Source: Sutcliffiella horikoshii DSM 8719 (GTDB lineage: Bacteria > Bacillota > Bacilli > Bacillales > Bacillaceae_I). From it: a stretch of 54,659 bases of DNA. The translations under genes were made by a program, and so were the position numbers. Of the stretch, positions 8,737 through 16,753 are shown one piece after another. Position 1 is the first letter of the stretch; the number at the start of each line of letters is the position of its first letter. The DNA lies in the NCBI GenBank assembly GCA_001648575.1, contig LQXN01000045.1, positions 1 to 54,659 on the forward strand, in the 5' to 3' direction. The notes beneath the pieces are model-generated. The model did no database searches. It worked only from the letters and a program-made list of their open reading frames with translations, and was not told where the DNA came from.

Positions 8737-9900
8737 TTAATCTAATTTTGAAAAGTGGCCCATGGAGCGTTTGAATAATTGCCACCAGCTTGCTTCCATG
8801 CTATCTTTCGCAGCAACAAGGTCGCTCTCTGAAAGGACTTTTCCATCTTTCTTCAGGACAATGGTACCAACTTTATCTCCTTTTTTTACAGGAGCCTTTA
8901 CATTTTCATCAACTGTTATTTCTTTTTTGACATTATCAGTGTTATCGCCTTTTTTGGTTAGAACAGAAATCGGTTCGCTAGTGACGGCTTCAACTTCCTT
9001 TTCCGCCCCTTTGCTGATTTCGACTTTCGCTATAGCTTCATTTCTTTCATACATAGGGTGGGTTTTGTACTGGCTGAAAGCAAAATCCAGCATATTGGTG
9101 ATTTGAGCATTACGATCTTTCGGAGTCGGAGCACCGAATACGACTGCAATGACTCGCATACCGTCCTTTTTAGCTGTTGCTGTCAGACAATACTTAGCTT
9201 CTTGGGTGAATCCTGTTTTGACACCATCCACTCCTGGATAAAACCTTACCAGCTTATTGGTATTGACCAACCAAAATTTCTTTTCTGAATCTTGACGAAG
9301 ATAGTCTTCGTATTGACCAGTATATTTAGTGATTCCTTCATATTTAAGTAATTCCTTTGCCATAACTGCCATATCATTAGCCGTGCTGTAATGGTCTTTC
9401 GCAGGCAAGCCGGTCGGGTTTTGGAATAAGGTATTTTCAAGCCCAAGATCTTTCGCTTTTGCATTCATCTTCTCAACAAATGCTGCTTCCGATCCTGCAA
9501 TTCTTTCAGCCATCGCAACGGAAGCATCATTTCCTGAGGCAATCGCGATTCCGCGAAGCATTTCGTCTGTAGTCATTTCTTCACCAGGCTCAAGGAAGAT
9601 TTGTGATCCCCCCATAGAGGCTGCATATTCACTTGTCCTGATTTTTTCATCCCACGTCAATTCACCTTTATCTATGGAATCCATAATTAAGAGCATTGTC
9701 ATGATTTTCGTCATACTAGCAGGCGGCAACTTCTCGTGTCCATTTTTTTCATACAACACCTGACCGGTGTCTCGTTCAATTAAAATTGCAGATCTTGCAT
9801 TTTCTGTAAGTTGAACACCTTTTTCTTCCGCCCCTACAACAGGACTAAATGCGGAAAAAGTAAAAGCAATTGCGATTATTGCGGTTGTGAACTTTTTCAT
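8737..9900 (-). CDS. dacF: D-alanyl-D-alanine carboxypeptidase DacF
   Basis: Low-molecular-weight penicillin-binding protein (peptidase S11) of 387 residues that trims pentapeptides and adjusts cortex cross-linking during sporulation. It has a signal peptide (about 1-24), the SxxK motif at S62-K65 (ASMTK), SGN in IASGNDASVAM and KTG in GVKTGFT, and a C-terminal beta domain ending in an amphipathic tail. The ATG at 9900 is chosen over 9918 because GGAGG sits seven bases before it. It is preceded by a sigma-F type promoter and followed by spoIIAA. Confidence 0.95.
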   Translation of the reverse strand: MKKFTTAIIAIAFTFSAFSPVVGAEEKGVQLTENARSAILIERDTGQVLYEKNGHEKLPPASMTKIMTMLLIMDSIDKGELTWDEKIRTSEYAASMGGSQIFLEPGEEMTTDEMLRGIAIASGNDASVAMAERIAGSEAAFVEKMNAKAKDLGLENTLFQNPTGLPAKDHYSTANDMAVMAKELLKYEGITKYTGQYEDYLRQDSEKKFWLVNTNKLVRFYPGVDGVKTGFTQEAKYCLTATAKKDGMRVIAVVFGAPTPKDRNAQITNMLDFAFSQYKTHPMYERNEAIAKVEISKGAEKEVEAVTSEPISVLTKKGDNTDNVKKEITVDENVKAPVKKGDKVGTIVLKKDGKVLSESDLVAAKDSMEASWWQLFKRSMGHFSKLD

Positions 9901-9931
9901 CCTTAGACCTCCAATCATTTTCCATACTTCA

Positions 9932-9961
9932 CATTTTTTCCAAAAAGATTGGTTTTATACT
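9932..9961 (-). promoter_or_regulatory. Sigma-F type promoter of dacF
   Basis: On the minus strand AGTATA (9961-9956) and GGAAAAAATG (9941-9932, full match to GGnnAnAnTR) are 14 bases apart, about 32 bases before the dacF ATG. dacF is a known sigma-F gene. Confidence 0.65.
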
Positions 9962-9997
9962 AAGTTTTGGAAATGGAGGGAAATTATTTTCCCAAAC

Positions 9998-10026
9998 AAA
10001 AAAGCCCCACCCCGAAGGATAGGACT
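9998..10026 (-). terminator. Terminator after pdp
   Basis: On the minus strand AGTCCTATCC and GGGTGGGGCT form a ten-pair stem (three G-T) around a TTCG tetraloop, followed by a run of T. Confidence 0.85.
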
Positions 10027-10036
10027 GTTTTCATCA

Positions 10037-11341
10037 TTATTCAGAAATCGTATCGTATACAAGCGGCGGAACTTTTACATCCCCACTTATCACTTTGATG
10101 CTTTCATACAATGCTTCTTTCACTTTTGTAAGATCTTCTTGGTTGCTGTGAATGGTTGCAAGCGATTCGCCAGCTTCCACTTTGTCCCCGATCTTTTTGC
10201 GAAGGACGATACCTACTGCAAGATCGATTTCGGACTCTTTTGTCGCACGGCCTGCTCCAAGAAGCATAGCCGCTGTTCCAACAGAATCAGCTACTATTTC
10301 AGAAACCACACCCGCTTCTTTCGCTTCAAGCTCCACCACATGCTTAGCTTGAGGTAATTTTTCCGGATTGTCTACAACAGAAGCGTCTCCCCCTTGGGCT
10401 TCGAGGAAAGTTTTTAAGGTTTCGATGGCAGCACCAGAACGGATAACCTCTTCAAGCATTCCGCGAGCTTCTTCTAATGAGGAAGCTTTTTCGGCTAAAA
10501 GAACCATATAACTACCTAGCTCAAGGCAAAGCTCTTCTAAATCTTTTGGTCCCTCGCCGCGCAAAGTGTCGATCGCTTCTTTGATTTCCAATGCGTTACC
10601 GATCGCATATCCAAGCGGCTGGCTCATATCAGAGATAACTGCCATCGTTCTGCGTCCTACATTGTTTCCGATGTCAACCATTGCTTTTGCAAGTTTTTTC
10701 GCTTCATCCAAGTCTTTCATGAATGCGCCTGCACCTGTTTTAACGTCAAGTACAATAGCGTCTGCCCCAGCAGCAATCTTTTTACTCATGATGGAGCTTG
10801 CAATCAAAGGGATGCTATTGACTGTTGCGGTCACATCGCGTAAGGAATAAAGCTTTTTATCAGCAGGAGTCAGGTTACCACTTTGACCGATAACGGCAAC
10901 TTTATTTTTGTTCACATAGTCAATGAATTCCTGGTTGTCGATTTCAACATGGAAGCCTGGAACAGATTCAAGTTTATCGATGGTACCACCAGTGTGACCA
11001 AGGCCGCGTCCACTCATTTTAGCAACCGGTACTCCAACAGCTGCTACTAACGGTGCAAGTACTAATGTTGTCGTGTCGCCAACTCCGCCTGTACTGTGTT
11101 TGTCTACTTTAATTCCTTCGATTGCAGAAAGGTCAATCGTGTCACCAGAATGAACCATTGCCATGGTCAAGTCTGCGCGCTCTTGATCGCTCATTCCCTG
11201 GAAGAAAATCGCCATGGAAAATGCACTCATCTGATAATCAGGAATGGATCCATCTGTAAATCCTTTGACGATAAATTGTATTTCATCTGTTGATAATACT
11301 TTTCCGTCACGTTTCTTTTGTATTAGGTCTACCATTCTCAT
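10037..11341 (-). CDS. pdp: Pyrimidine-nucleoside phosphorylase
   Basis: Splits uridine, deoxyuridine and thymidine with phosphate into base and (deoxy)ribose-1-phosphate. The 434-residue protein shows the phosphate/substrate signature [22 protein letters not shown] and the lysine-rich [19 protein letters not shown] region typical of the family. It forms a nucleoside catabolism set with pupG and deoB upstream: the phosphorylases make ribose-1-phosphate and DeoB converts it to ribose-5-phosphate. In B. subtilis pdp is elsewhere, with dra and nupC, so its place here differs. A 99-base gap separates it from pupG. Confidence 0.95.
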   Translation of the reverse strand: MRMVDLIQKKRDGKVLSTDEIQFIVKGFTDGSIPDYQMSAFSMAIFFQGMSDQERADLTMAMVHSGDTIDLSAIEGIKVDKHSTGGVGDTTTLVLAPLVAAVGVPVAKMSGRGLGHTGGTIDKLESVPGFHVEIDNQEFIDYVNKNKVAVIGQSGNLTPADKKLYSLRDVTATVNSIPLIASSIMSKKIAAGADAIVLDVKTGAGAFMKDLDEAKKLAKAMVDIGNNVGRRTMAVISDMSQPLGYAIGNALEIKEAIDTLRGEGPKDLEELCLELGSYMVLLAEKASSLEEARGMLEEVIRSGAAIETLKTFLEAQGGDASVVDNPEKLPQAKHVVELEAKEAGVVSEIVADSVGTAAMLLGAGRATKESEIDLAVGIVLRKKIGDKVEAGESLATIHSNQEDLTKVKEALYESIKVISGDVKVPPLVYDTISE

Positions 11342-11440
11342 CCTGAAACACCTCTTATTTTCTAAAATATTGACTGCTTTAAGCGCAGAGAGTCTTCGCC
11401 CTGTGCTATTATCAACAGCTGAAAAATCTATTAATGGATC

Positions 11441-12256
11441 CTACATTCCCTTTACAATTGTTTTAACAAATTGAAGGAAGTTTGCTTTTACCATCTCTGT
11501 TGTTTCCATAACTTCATCGTGTGTCAATGGTTGGTCAAGGATTCCTGCAGCCATGTTGGAAATACAAGAGATTCCAAGTACCTTCATCCCGCTGTGACGT
11601 GCTATGATAACTTCCGGGACTGTAGACATCCCTACTGCATCCCCGCCTAATGTACGAAGCATTCTAACTTCAGCAGGTGTTTCATATGAAGGACCTGTGT
11701 TTCCAACGTACACACCCTCTTGGACTTTAATTCCGATTTCTGCTGCTACATCCTTAGCCAATTTGCGCAACTCTTTGCAATAAGGTACTGACATATCAGG
11801 GAAACGCGCACCAAGCTCATTATTGTTCGGGCCGATTAGTGGGTTTGTTCCCATGTTATTGATGTGGTCGGAAATGATCATCAGATCTCCCGCTTCAAAG
11901 CTTTCATTGACACCACCTGCAGCATTAGTAACAATCAATTTTTCCACACCCAAATACTTCATTACACGTACTGGGAATGTTACTTTATCCATTGCATAGC
12001 CTTCATAGAAATGAAAGCGTCCTTGCATCGCTATAACCGTTTTTCCTTCCAACGTACCGATGACCAGTTGTCCAGCATGTCCTTCCACCGTAGAAACAGG
12101 GAATTCAGGTATTTCTGTGTAAGGAATAACGGTTGGTTTTTGGATTTCTTCTGCTAAGACACCAAGTCCTGATCCAAGGATTAAACCGATTTCCGGTTTG
12201 TTTGATAGCTTTGCATTTATATAATCAGCAGATTTCTTGATGGCTTCTAAATTCAT
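11441..12256 (-). CDS. pupG: Purine-nucleoside phosphorylase I
   Basis: Trimeric PNP of 271 residues that cleaves guanosine, inosine and their deoxy forms. Visible are LGSGLGVLAE (phosphate loop), VEGHAGQLVIG, QGRFHFYEGY, NAAGGVN and SYETPAEVRM motifs. It begins 13 bases after deoB, so the two are one operon as in the B. subtilis drm-pupG unit. Also called punA or deoD2 in some annotations. Confidence 0.95.
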   Translation of the reverse strand: MNLEAIKKSADYINAKLSNKPEIGLILGSGLGVLAEEIQKPTVIPYTEIPEFPVSTVEGHAGQLVIGTLEGKTVIAMQGRFHFYEGYAMDKVTFPVRVMKYLGVEKLIVTNAAGGVNESFEAGDLMIISDHINNMGTNPLIGPNNNELGARFPDMSVPYCKELRKLAKDVAAEIGIKVQEGVYVGNTGPSYETPAEVRMLRTLGGDAVGMSTVPEVIIARHSGMKVLGISCISNMAAGILDQPLTHDEVMETTEMVKANFLQFVKTIVKGM

Positions 12257-12269
12257 GATTAAATTCCCC

Positions 12270-13454
12270 CTAGTTTAAGTCTTGCAAGAAGCTTTTTCCG
12301 TGCTTTGGCATTCTTGTATTGAAGTTGTCTGCAATCGTAGCGCCTATATCAGCAAATGTTTTACGGATGTCCAACTGTTTTCCTTCTTTATGTTGAGGAG
12401 AGTACACCAATAACGGAACATATTCACGTGTATGATCTGTACCAGGTGCCGTTGGATCGTTTCCGTGGTCGGCTGTGATAATTAAAAGGTCTTGGTCCTG
12501 CATATTTGCAAATACTTCAGGAAGTCTTGCATCATACTCCTCCAGAGCTTTTCCGTAACCTTCTGGATTCCTTCTGTGTCCAAAGACAGCATCAAAATCA
12601 ACCAGATTCAAGAAACTGATTCCTGTGAAATCCATCGAAGTCGTTTCGACCAATTTATCCATGCCATCCATGTTGGATACTGTGCGGAGAGATTGAGTGA
12701 CCCCTTCCCCGTCATAAATATCGGCGATTTTACCGATCGAGATGACATCATAACCGCTGTCCTTCAGTTCATTCATGACCGTACGTTCGAATGGTTTTAA
12801 AGCATAGTCATGACGATTGGAGGTACGTTGCCAATTGCCTGCTTCCCCAATGAAAGGACGCGCAATAATGCGGCCAACCATGTATTTCTCATCTAATGTC
12901 AATTCACGGGCAATTTTACAGATGTCATACAATTCTTCAATTGGAACAACACCTTCATGCGCTGCAATCTGAAGTACGGAATCAGCGGATGTATAGACAA
13001 TCAATGCTCCTGTATCAAGGTGTTCTTGGCCTAGTTGATCAAGTATTTCCGTTCCGCTAGCAGGGATGTTACCGATGATCTTGCGACCGGTTCTTTTTTC
13101 AAGTTCCTGTAATAATTCATCCGGGAATCCTTCTGGAAATACACGGAACGGCGTATCAATACGTAAACCCATGATCTCCCAGTGGCCAGTCATCGTATCT
13201 TTTCCGCTTGATGCTTCTTCCATCTTCGTATAAAAAGCAAGCGGCTTGTCTGCCTTTGGTACACCTTTTACTTCTTTAATATTGCTGAGACCAAGCTTGG
13301 CCATGTTAGGCATATTCAACCCGTTCATGTGCTCTGCTATATGTCCTAAAGTGTCCGCTCCTTTGTCCCCGAACTTCTCCGCATCGGGAGCTTCTCCGAT
13401 CCCTACAGAATCCATCACGACAAGAAACACTCTTTTATATGTATAAGAACTCAT
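12270..13454 (-). CDS. deoB: Phosphopentomutase
   Basis: Alkaline-phosphatase superfamily mutase (B. subtilis drm) of 394 residues that interconverts (deoxy)ribose-1- and 5-phosphate. Metal-site motifs are [13 protein letters not shown] near the N-terminus and [10 protein letters not shown] near the C-terminus; the threonine of KDTMTGHWE is the phosphorylated residue in the family. It is first in a deoB-pupG(-pdp) unit with a sigma-A promoter and a cre-like site at 13572-13600. Confidence 0.96.
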   Translation of the reverse strand: MSSYTYKRVFLVVMDSVGIGEAPDAEKFGDKGADTLGHIAEHMNGLNMPNMAKLGLSNIKEVKGVPKADKPLAFYTKMEEASSGKDTMTGHWEIMGLRIDTPFRVFPEGFPDELLQELEKRTGRKIIGNIPASGTEILDQLGQEHLDTGALIVYTSADSVLQIAAHEGVVPIEELYDICKIARELTLDEKYMVGRIIARPFIGEAGNWQRTSNRHDYALKPFERTVMNELKDSGYDVISIGKIADIYDGEGVTQSLRTVSNMDGMDKLVETTSMDFTGISFLNLVDFDAVFGHRRNPEGYGKALEEYDARLPEVFANMQDQDLLIITADHGNDPTAPGTDHTREYVPLLVYSPQHKEGKQLDIRKTFADIGATIADNFNTRMPKHGKSFLQDLN

Positions 13455-13547
13455 TTTGTACCCTCCTACAAACTATCGATCTCATTTTACCTATTGTATT
13501 TTCCCCTTTTTCACAAAGGATAGTCATACATGTACATACTTCAACAT

Positions 13548-13561
13548 GTCAGAAGTCTGAC
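13548..13561. promoter_or_regulatory. 14-bp perfect palindrome in the deoB leader
   Basis: GTCAGAAGTCTGAC is fully self-complementary. It lies just after the transcription start expected from the promoter at 13572-13600 and could be an operator or a small hairpin. No regulator is identified. Confidence 0.4.
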
Positions 13562-13571
13562 CTCTTCCTTT

Positions 13572-13600
13572 AGTATAAACAAGCGCTTTCAAACTTGCAA
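13572..13600 (-). promoter_or_regulatory. Sigma-A promoter of deoB with cre-like site in the spacer
   Basis: On the minus strand TTGCAA (13600-13595) and TATACT (13577-13572) are 17 bases apart. The sequence TTGAAAGCGCTTGTTT across the spacer (13592-13577) matches the CcpA cre consensus well on its left half and less well on its right. The B. subtilis drm-pupG operon is reported to be under CcpA control, so repression by CcpA is a reasonable inference. Confidence 0.6.
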
Positions 13601-13609
13601 TTAAAAAGA

Positions 13610-13642
13610 TAAAAAAGACTGTTCAGACATTTTGAACAGTCT
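13610..13642 (-). terminator. Terminator after xerD
   Basis: On the minus strand AGACTGTTCA and TGAACAGTCT form a ten-pair stem with a seven-base loop and a T tail. It shields the deoB promoter from xerD transcription. Confidence 0.88.
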
Positions 13643-13674
13643 CTCCCCTGTCCTAATTTCAAAGCATGCACTCA

Positions 13675-14565
13675 CTATGCCCTTGGGTGAAACATGGAAT
13701 AAACATCTTTCATACGGGTTTTAGTTACATGTGTGTATATTTGAGTTGTAGATATATCTGCATGTCCGAGCATCTCCTGCACTGCGCGAAGATCTGCACC
13801 ATTCTCCAAGAGATGAGTGGCAAAGGAATGTCTTAATGTATGAGGAGTCAACTCCTTCTCGATTCCTGCTTCTTTCGTCAGCTTCTTCAAAATCTTCCAG
13901 AAACCTTGGCGAGTCAGGCGGTTTCCGTAAAGATTGACAAAAAGTGCATCAGTAGTTTTCTTTTTGGTCAATTGGCTCCGGCTTTCTTCAATATAAACCG
14001 CAATTGCATCTTGAGCCATTTTCCCCAATGGAATAATTCTCTCTTTATTACCTTTTCCAATACATCTGACAAAGCCCATAGTCATGTGAACGTCGCTTAT
14101 ATTTAAAGTTATTAGTTCAGAGACGCGCATGCCAGTTGCATACAATAGCTCAAGCATCGCCTTATCACGTTTGCCAAACGGCTTTGACAGTTCCGGGGCT
14201 TCCAATAGTGCCTGCACCTCTTCAACCGAAAGTACTTGTGGAAGCTTTTGCTCCTGTTTCGGACGGTCGATATGTACGGTCGGATCTTGGGTTGTAACCC
14301 TCTCCCTTAGTAAAAACTGGTGAAATGAACGGGTAGAAGCTATATGTCTTGCAATCGTCTTGGATGACTTTCCTTTTTCGTTGAGGAATTTCAAGAATTG
14401 TATGATGGTTGCCCGATTGACATCATCCCATGATGAAATCTCCTCCACCTTGTTTAAATAGAGAAGATAGGACTTCAGGTCTCGCTCATATGACACTACT
14501 GTGTTGGTGGCAAGTCCTTTTTCGACTACCAAAAAATGAATAAAATCTTTTAATTGATCCTGCAA
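13675..14565 (-). CDS. xerD: Site-specific tyrosine recombinase XerD
   Basis: A 296-residue tyrosine recombinase that acts with XerC/CodV at dif to resolve chromosome dimers. Catalytic residues are all present: R147 (ATGMRVSEL), K171 ([11 protein letters not shown]), H242 and R245 ([12 protein letters not shown]), H268 (LGHADIS) and nucleophile Y277 (TTQIYTHV). The N-terminal SAM-like core-binding domain covers about residues 1-90. It lies six bases after yqzK, as in B. subtilis (ripX). Confidence 0.96.
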   Translation of the reverse strand: MQDQLKDFIHFLVVEKGLATNTVVSYERDLKSYLLYLNKVEEISSWDDVNRATIIQFLKFLNEKGKSSKTIARHIASTRSFHQFLLRERVTTQDPTVHIDRPKQEQKLPQVLSVEEVQALLEAPELSKPFGKRDKAMLELLYATGMRVSELITLNISDVHMTMGFVRCIGKGNKERIIPLGKMAQDAIAVYIEESRSQLTKKKTTDALFVNLYGNRLTRQGFWKILKKLTKEAGIEKELTPHTLRHSFATHLLENGADLRAVQEMLGHADISTTQIYTHVTKTRMKDVYSMFHPRA

Positions 14566-14571
14566 TGCCCT

Positions 14572-14799
14572 CTACTCCCCGTAGTGATAGAAGAATACTA
14601 AGCGCTGTAACCAGCCCTCGTCCCTTTCCTCCACCATTTTTGTCACTTTCACCGCAGCACCCTCCGGCTCATCATAACGGTGATAATTTTGATATTCTTG
14701 ATTGATCCACATGATTCCATAATAAAATAGAACCGTACAGCCCGTAAATAATATGAATACTTTAAATGTATTATAGCATGAATCAATGATATTCTTCAT
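14572..14799 (-). CDS. yqzK: YqzK family protein (DUF4227)
   Basis: A 75-residue protein with one membrane segment near the N-terminus (about residues 12-32) and a short polar tail. Its position between fur and xerD is that of B. subtilis yqzK. Function is unknown. The ATG at 14799 is preferred to an upstream start because GGAGGTGG stands six bases before it. Confidence 0.85.
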   Translation of the reverse strand: MKNIIDSCYNTFKVFILFTGCTVLFYYGIMWINQEYQNYHRYDEPEGAAVKVTKMVEERDEGWLQRLVFFYHYGE

Positions 14800-14900
14800 G
14801 AAAGACCACCTCCTGTTGTTCAAGTTTTCCTGTAAACTTGTCTTATAAGAAGGTATGACAAAATATTGAAGTTTTATACCTTATTAGGACATGTTTTAAG

Positions 14901-14939
14901 CAAAATAAAAAACCTTTTCCATAATAGTGGAAAAGGTTT
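14901..14939 (-). terminator. Distal copy of the fur terminator hairpin
   Basis: On the minus strand AAACCTTTTCC and GGAAAAGGTTT form an 11-pair stem with an eight-base loop followed by TTTTTTATTTT. The same hairpin is present next to the fur stop codon at about 15374-15405. The two copies are separated by the element at 14940-15372, and only this one keeps the full T tail. Confidence 0.85.
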
Positions 14940-15372
14940 CAGACTGTTGACAAACCTAAATATTTTAAAAATTGAAAGTAACTGTTGATCTTCGTTCCAT
15001 GCGCTTAGCTTTCCAGCGGGCGGTCCGTAAGCCTCCTCACAACGCTTGAGGCCACGGAAAAACCCAGTAACTTTTGGATAATATGATTTCTAGCTGTTGA
15101 TTGGAGCAATAGGCGAAGACTCCTGCGGGGGGATAGCGACATTCTTGAGACCCCGCAGGGCGTAGCCCGAGGAGGCTCAAGGTCGCCCCCTGGATAAGCG
15201 AAGCCGGTTGCGGAAATCAACAGCGGTATATAAACAGATTACTACACTCATGTACTTTTTCAGTGGCCTTCAACGCTTGGGGGTCTTACCTGTCCCTTCC
15301 TTCCGCAGGAATCATCGCGCCTTCCACTCCAATCAACTCGAGAATTTCATTATTTTGAGCTTTGTCTACACA
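14940..15372 (-). mobile_element. Terminator-associated repeat element, copy A (interrupted)
   Basis: Copy of the window's non-coding repeat family, lying in minus orientation. Left end CAGACTGTTGACAAA, right end TTTGTCTACACA; about 202 bp without the second element nested at 15049-15270. The fur terminator hairpin stands at both ends as a direct repeat of about 31-33 bp (left copy has two more A). It keeps the core arms GTTGATT and GATCAAC (a T-G pair) and the GTAAG/CTTAC pair, but its GGCGC partner reads GCGCA, so the fold is weakened. No coding capacity is credible; mobilisation would need a transposase acting in trans. Confidence 0.85.
15049..15270. mobile_element. Second-family repeat nested in copy A
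   Basis: A 222-bp element with ends AGGCCACGGAAAAA and, on the other strand, AAGGCCACTGAAAAA. It is flanked by a 9-bp direct repeat CAACGCTTG (15040-15048 and 15271-15279), the expected mark of insertion into the loop of the older element. Its core (GCGAAGACTCCTGCGGG, GAGACCCCGCAGGGCG, GAGGAGGCTC) has the same plan as the outer family, but its termini and target-duplication type are different. Similar cores are common between genes in Bacillaceae genomes, from memory. Confidence 0.8.
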
Positions 15373-15406
15373 ATAAAACCTTTTCCATAATAGTGGAAAA
15401 GGTTTA
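15373..15406 (-). terminator. Proximal copy of the fur terminator hairpin
   Basis: The stem AAACCTTTTCC/GGAAAAGGTTT overlaps the fur stop codon. After it the minus strand reads TTATTGTGTAGAC, so the T run has been cut short by the repeat element. Confidence 0.75.
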
Positions 15407-15871
15407 TGTATTATCGTCTTCTGTTGAGTCATCAGGATCTTGGCATCGATGACATATGCCGTGAAAAGTCAAACGGTGATCTTTTATTTTAAAGTTCCAG
15501 TCCCGCTCTACAATTGCCTCTACATCTTCCAACAAATCATCTTGGATTTCATCAACCGCTCCACACTCGATACAAACCAAGTGATGATGAAAATGCTTGG
15601 CACCCTCCTGGCGCAAATCATATCTGGATACTCCATCACCAAAATTTATTTTATCGACAATTTTAAGTTCAGTTAGTAATTCCAGCGTACGGTAGACCGT
15701 AGCTAGTCCAATTTCAGGTGACTTTTCTTTAACGAGGAGGTAGACATCTTCCGCGCTTAAATGATCCTCTTCATGTTCAAGCAACACACGGACTGTTGAT
15801 TCTCGCTGAGGAGTCAGTTTATAGCTTGCGGAGTGCAATAGTTTCTTTATGCGATCTATCCTAGTTTCCAT
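15404..15871 (-). CDS. fur: Ferric uptake regulator Fur
   Basis: Metal-dependent repressor of 155 residues. It has an N-terminal winged helix (about 10-85, with KLTPQRESTVRVLLE and GLATVYRTLELL) and a C-terminal dimerisation domain with metal ligands HFHHHLVCIECG and HGICHRCQ (two CxxC for the structural zinc). With Fe(II) it blocks siderophore and iron-uptake genes. The upstream region holds a strong sigma-A promoter and two Fur-family operators. The gene ends inside a terminator hairpin that has been duplicated by the repeat element. Confidence 0.95.
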   Translation of the reverse strand: METRIDRIKKLLHSASYKLTPQRESTVRVLLEHEEDHLSAEDVYLLVKEKSPEIGLATVYRTLELLTELKIVDKINFGDGVSRYDLRQEGAKHFHHHLVCIECGAVDEIQDDLLEDVEAIVERDWNFKIKDHRLTFHGICHRCQDPDDSTEDDNT

Positions 15872-15901
15872 CTTTCATTCCCTCCCTCGCTTTACTTTTT
15901 T

Positions 15902-15930
15902 ATTTTATCGAAAGGGGGAAGAACTGTCAA
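15902..15930 (-). promoter_or_regulatory. Sigma-A promoter of fur
   Basis: On the minus strand TTGACA (15930-15925) and TAAAAT (15907-15902) are spaced by 17 bases, followed by a GGGAGGG ribosome site and the fur ATG. Confidence 0.8.
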
Positions 15931-15939
15931 AGAAAAAAA

Positions 15940-15954
15940 TAATAATCATTATAA
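15940..15954. promoter_or_regulatory. PerR-type box upstream of fur
   Basis: TAATAATCATTATAA matches the PerR box TTATAATnATTATAA at 14 of 15 positions and the Fur box at 13 of 15. It starts ten bases upstream of the fur -35. PerR control of fur is known in B. subtilis. Confidence 0.65.
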
Positions 15955-15962
15955 ACAAGACA

Positions 15963-15977
15963 GGATAATGATTATCA
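15963..15977. promoter_or_regulatory. Fur-type box between fur and spoIIM
   Basis: GGATAATGATTATCA matches the 7-1-7 Fur box TGATAATnATTATCA at 14 of 15 positions. It lies eight bases beyond the PerR-like box and just after the spoIIM stop codon, so its likely target is fur itself (autoregulation). Confidence 0.55.
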
Positions 15978-15985
15978 GTTAAGCA

Positions 15986-16627
15986 TTAATCTAAAATGGA
16001 AATGACAGATTTCATGAATATTGGCGATAGCATTGCTTCTATAAGGGATGCCGCCACTAGTAATAAACAGATGAGGCCCATAGCCATACTGTATTTGATG
16101 AACTGTTGAAAAAATGGTTCCTGAATCCTTTTCACAAATTGCTGCCTGATCATTTTTAAACTGAATGCCACGGATAAAGTCCCTATGATAATATAGGCCG
16201 GTATAGCAATCATGTTTTGAGGCAGGATGGCTACAAAGGATAAGAGAAACCCTTTCCAGCTAAGCTGATTCACTAGAAATCCGACGGTAAAGCCCACAAC
16301 CACACCTTTTAAGAACAGTAGAATTAGAATCACTGGCAGGCCAATGATGGATATGCCGAGCACCCACATCAATAATACATACTTTATATTAAGGAAATAA
16401 CTTTGAAAAAATATATCTTTGGAATTAGCAAACTGCCCTTCTTCCACTTGGCCAAAAAATCGACTAAGATAAACAAACAGGTCCTGTTTTTGCGAAAAGT
16501 TCATGCTATTGACCACAATGGCCCCAAATATCACTCCCATAAAAAAAAGTACTACTATAAATAGATATAGAGAGGAGTGTTCTTTTAAATGCCCTAGTAA
16601 AATAGTAAACCGCGACTGTTTTTTCAT
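15986..16627 (-). CDS. spoIIM: Stage II sporulation protein M
   Basis: Integral membrane protein of 213 residues with about five membrane segments. It is part of the SpoIID-SpoIIM-SpoIIP machine that thins septal peptidoglycan so that the mother cell can engulf the forespore; SpoIIM anchors SpoIIP and SpoIID. The ATG at 16627 is taken because GGAGGAAGAGGG leads directly into it. A sigma-E type promoter stands just upstream, as expected for this mother-cell gene. Confidence 0.94.
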   Translation of the reverse strand: MKKQSRFTILLGHLKEHSSLYLFIVVLFFMGVIFGAIVVNSMNFSQKQDLFVYLSRFFGQVEEGQFANSKDIFFQSYFLNIKYVLLMWVLGISIIGLPVILILLFLKGVVVGFTVGFLVNQLSWKGFLLSFVAILPQNMIAIPAYIIIGTLSVAFSLKMIRQQFVKRIQEPFFQQFIKYSMAMGLICLLLVAASLIEAMLSPIFMKSVISILD

Positions 16628-16656
16628 CCCTCTTCCTCCTATCACTCTCTTAGTAG

Positions 16657-16685
16657 ATTGTATGATAGAGTTCAGGAAGTATGAC
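16657..16685 (-). promoter_or_regulatory. Sigma-E type promoter of spoIIM
   Basis: On the minus strand GTCATACT (16685-16678) and CATACAAT (16664-16657, exact CATACAnT) are 13 bases apart, 29 bases upstream of the spoIIM ATG. Confidence 0.7.
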
Positions 16686-16753
16686 TCGGGTGAGGGAGAA
16701 ATTTTTAGGAACTTTTCAGGGTTTGTTGTGGGGCGGGCATAAGAATCCCAGGT

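Noticed and set aside
13311-13446. Plus-strand frame within deoB.
   Set aside because: Shadow of the deoB reading frame with no start signal.
15005-15220. Open frame inside element A giving an arginine- and proline-rich peptide; similar frames occur in elements B, C, D, E and F (for example 19606-19905, 23711-23938, 38220-38558, 44040-44258, 54236-54427).
   Set aside because: They lie wholly or largely within the non-coding palindromic repeats, exist on either strand, lack ribosome sites and resemble each other only because the repeats do.
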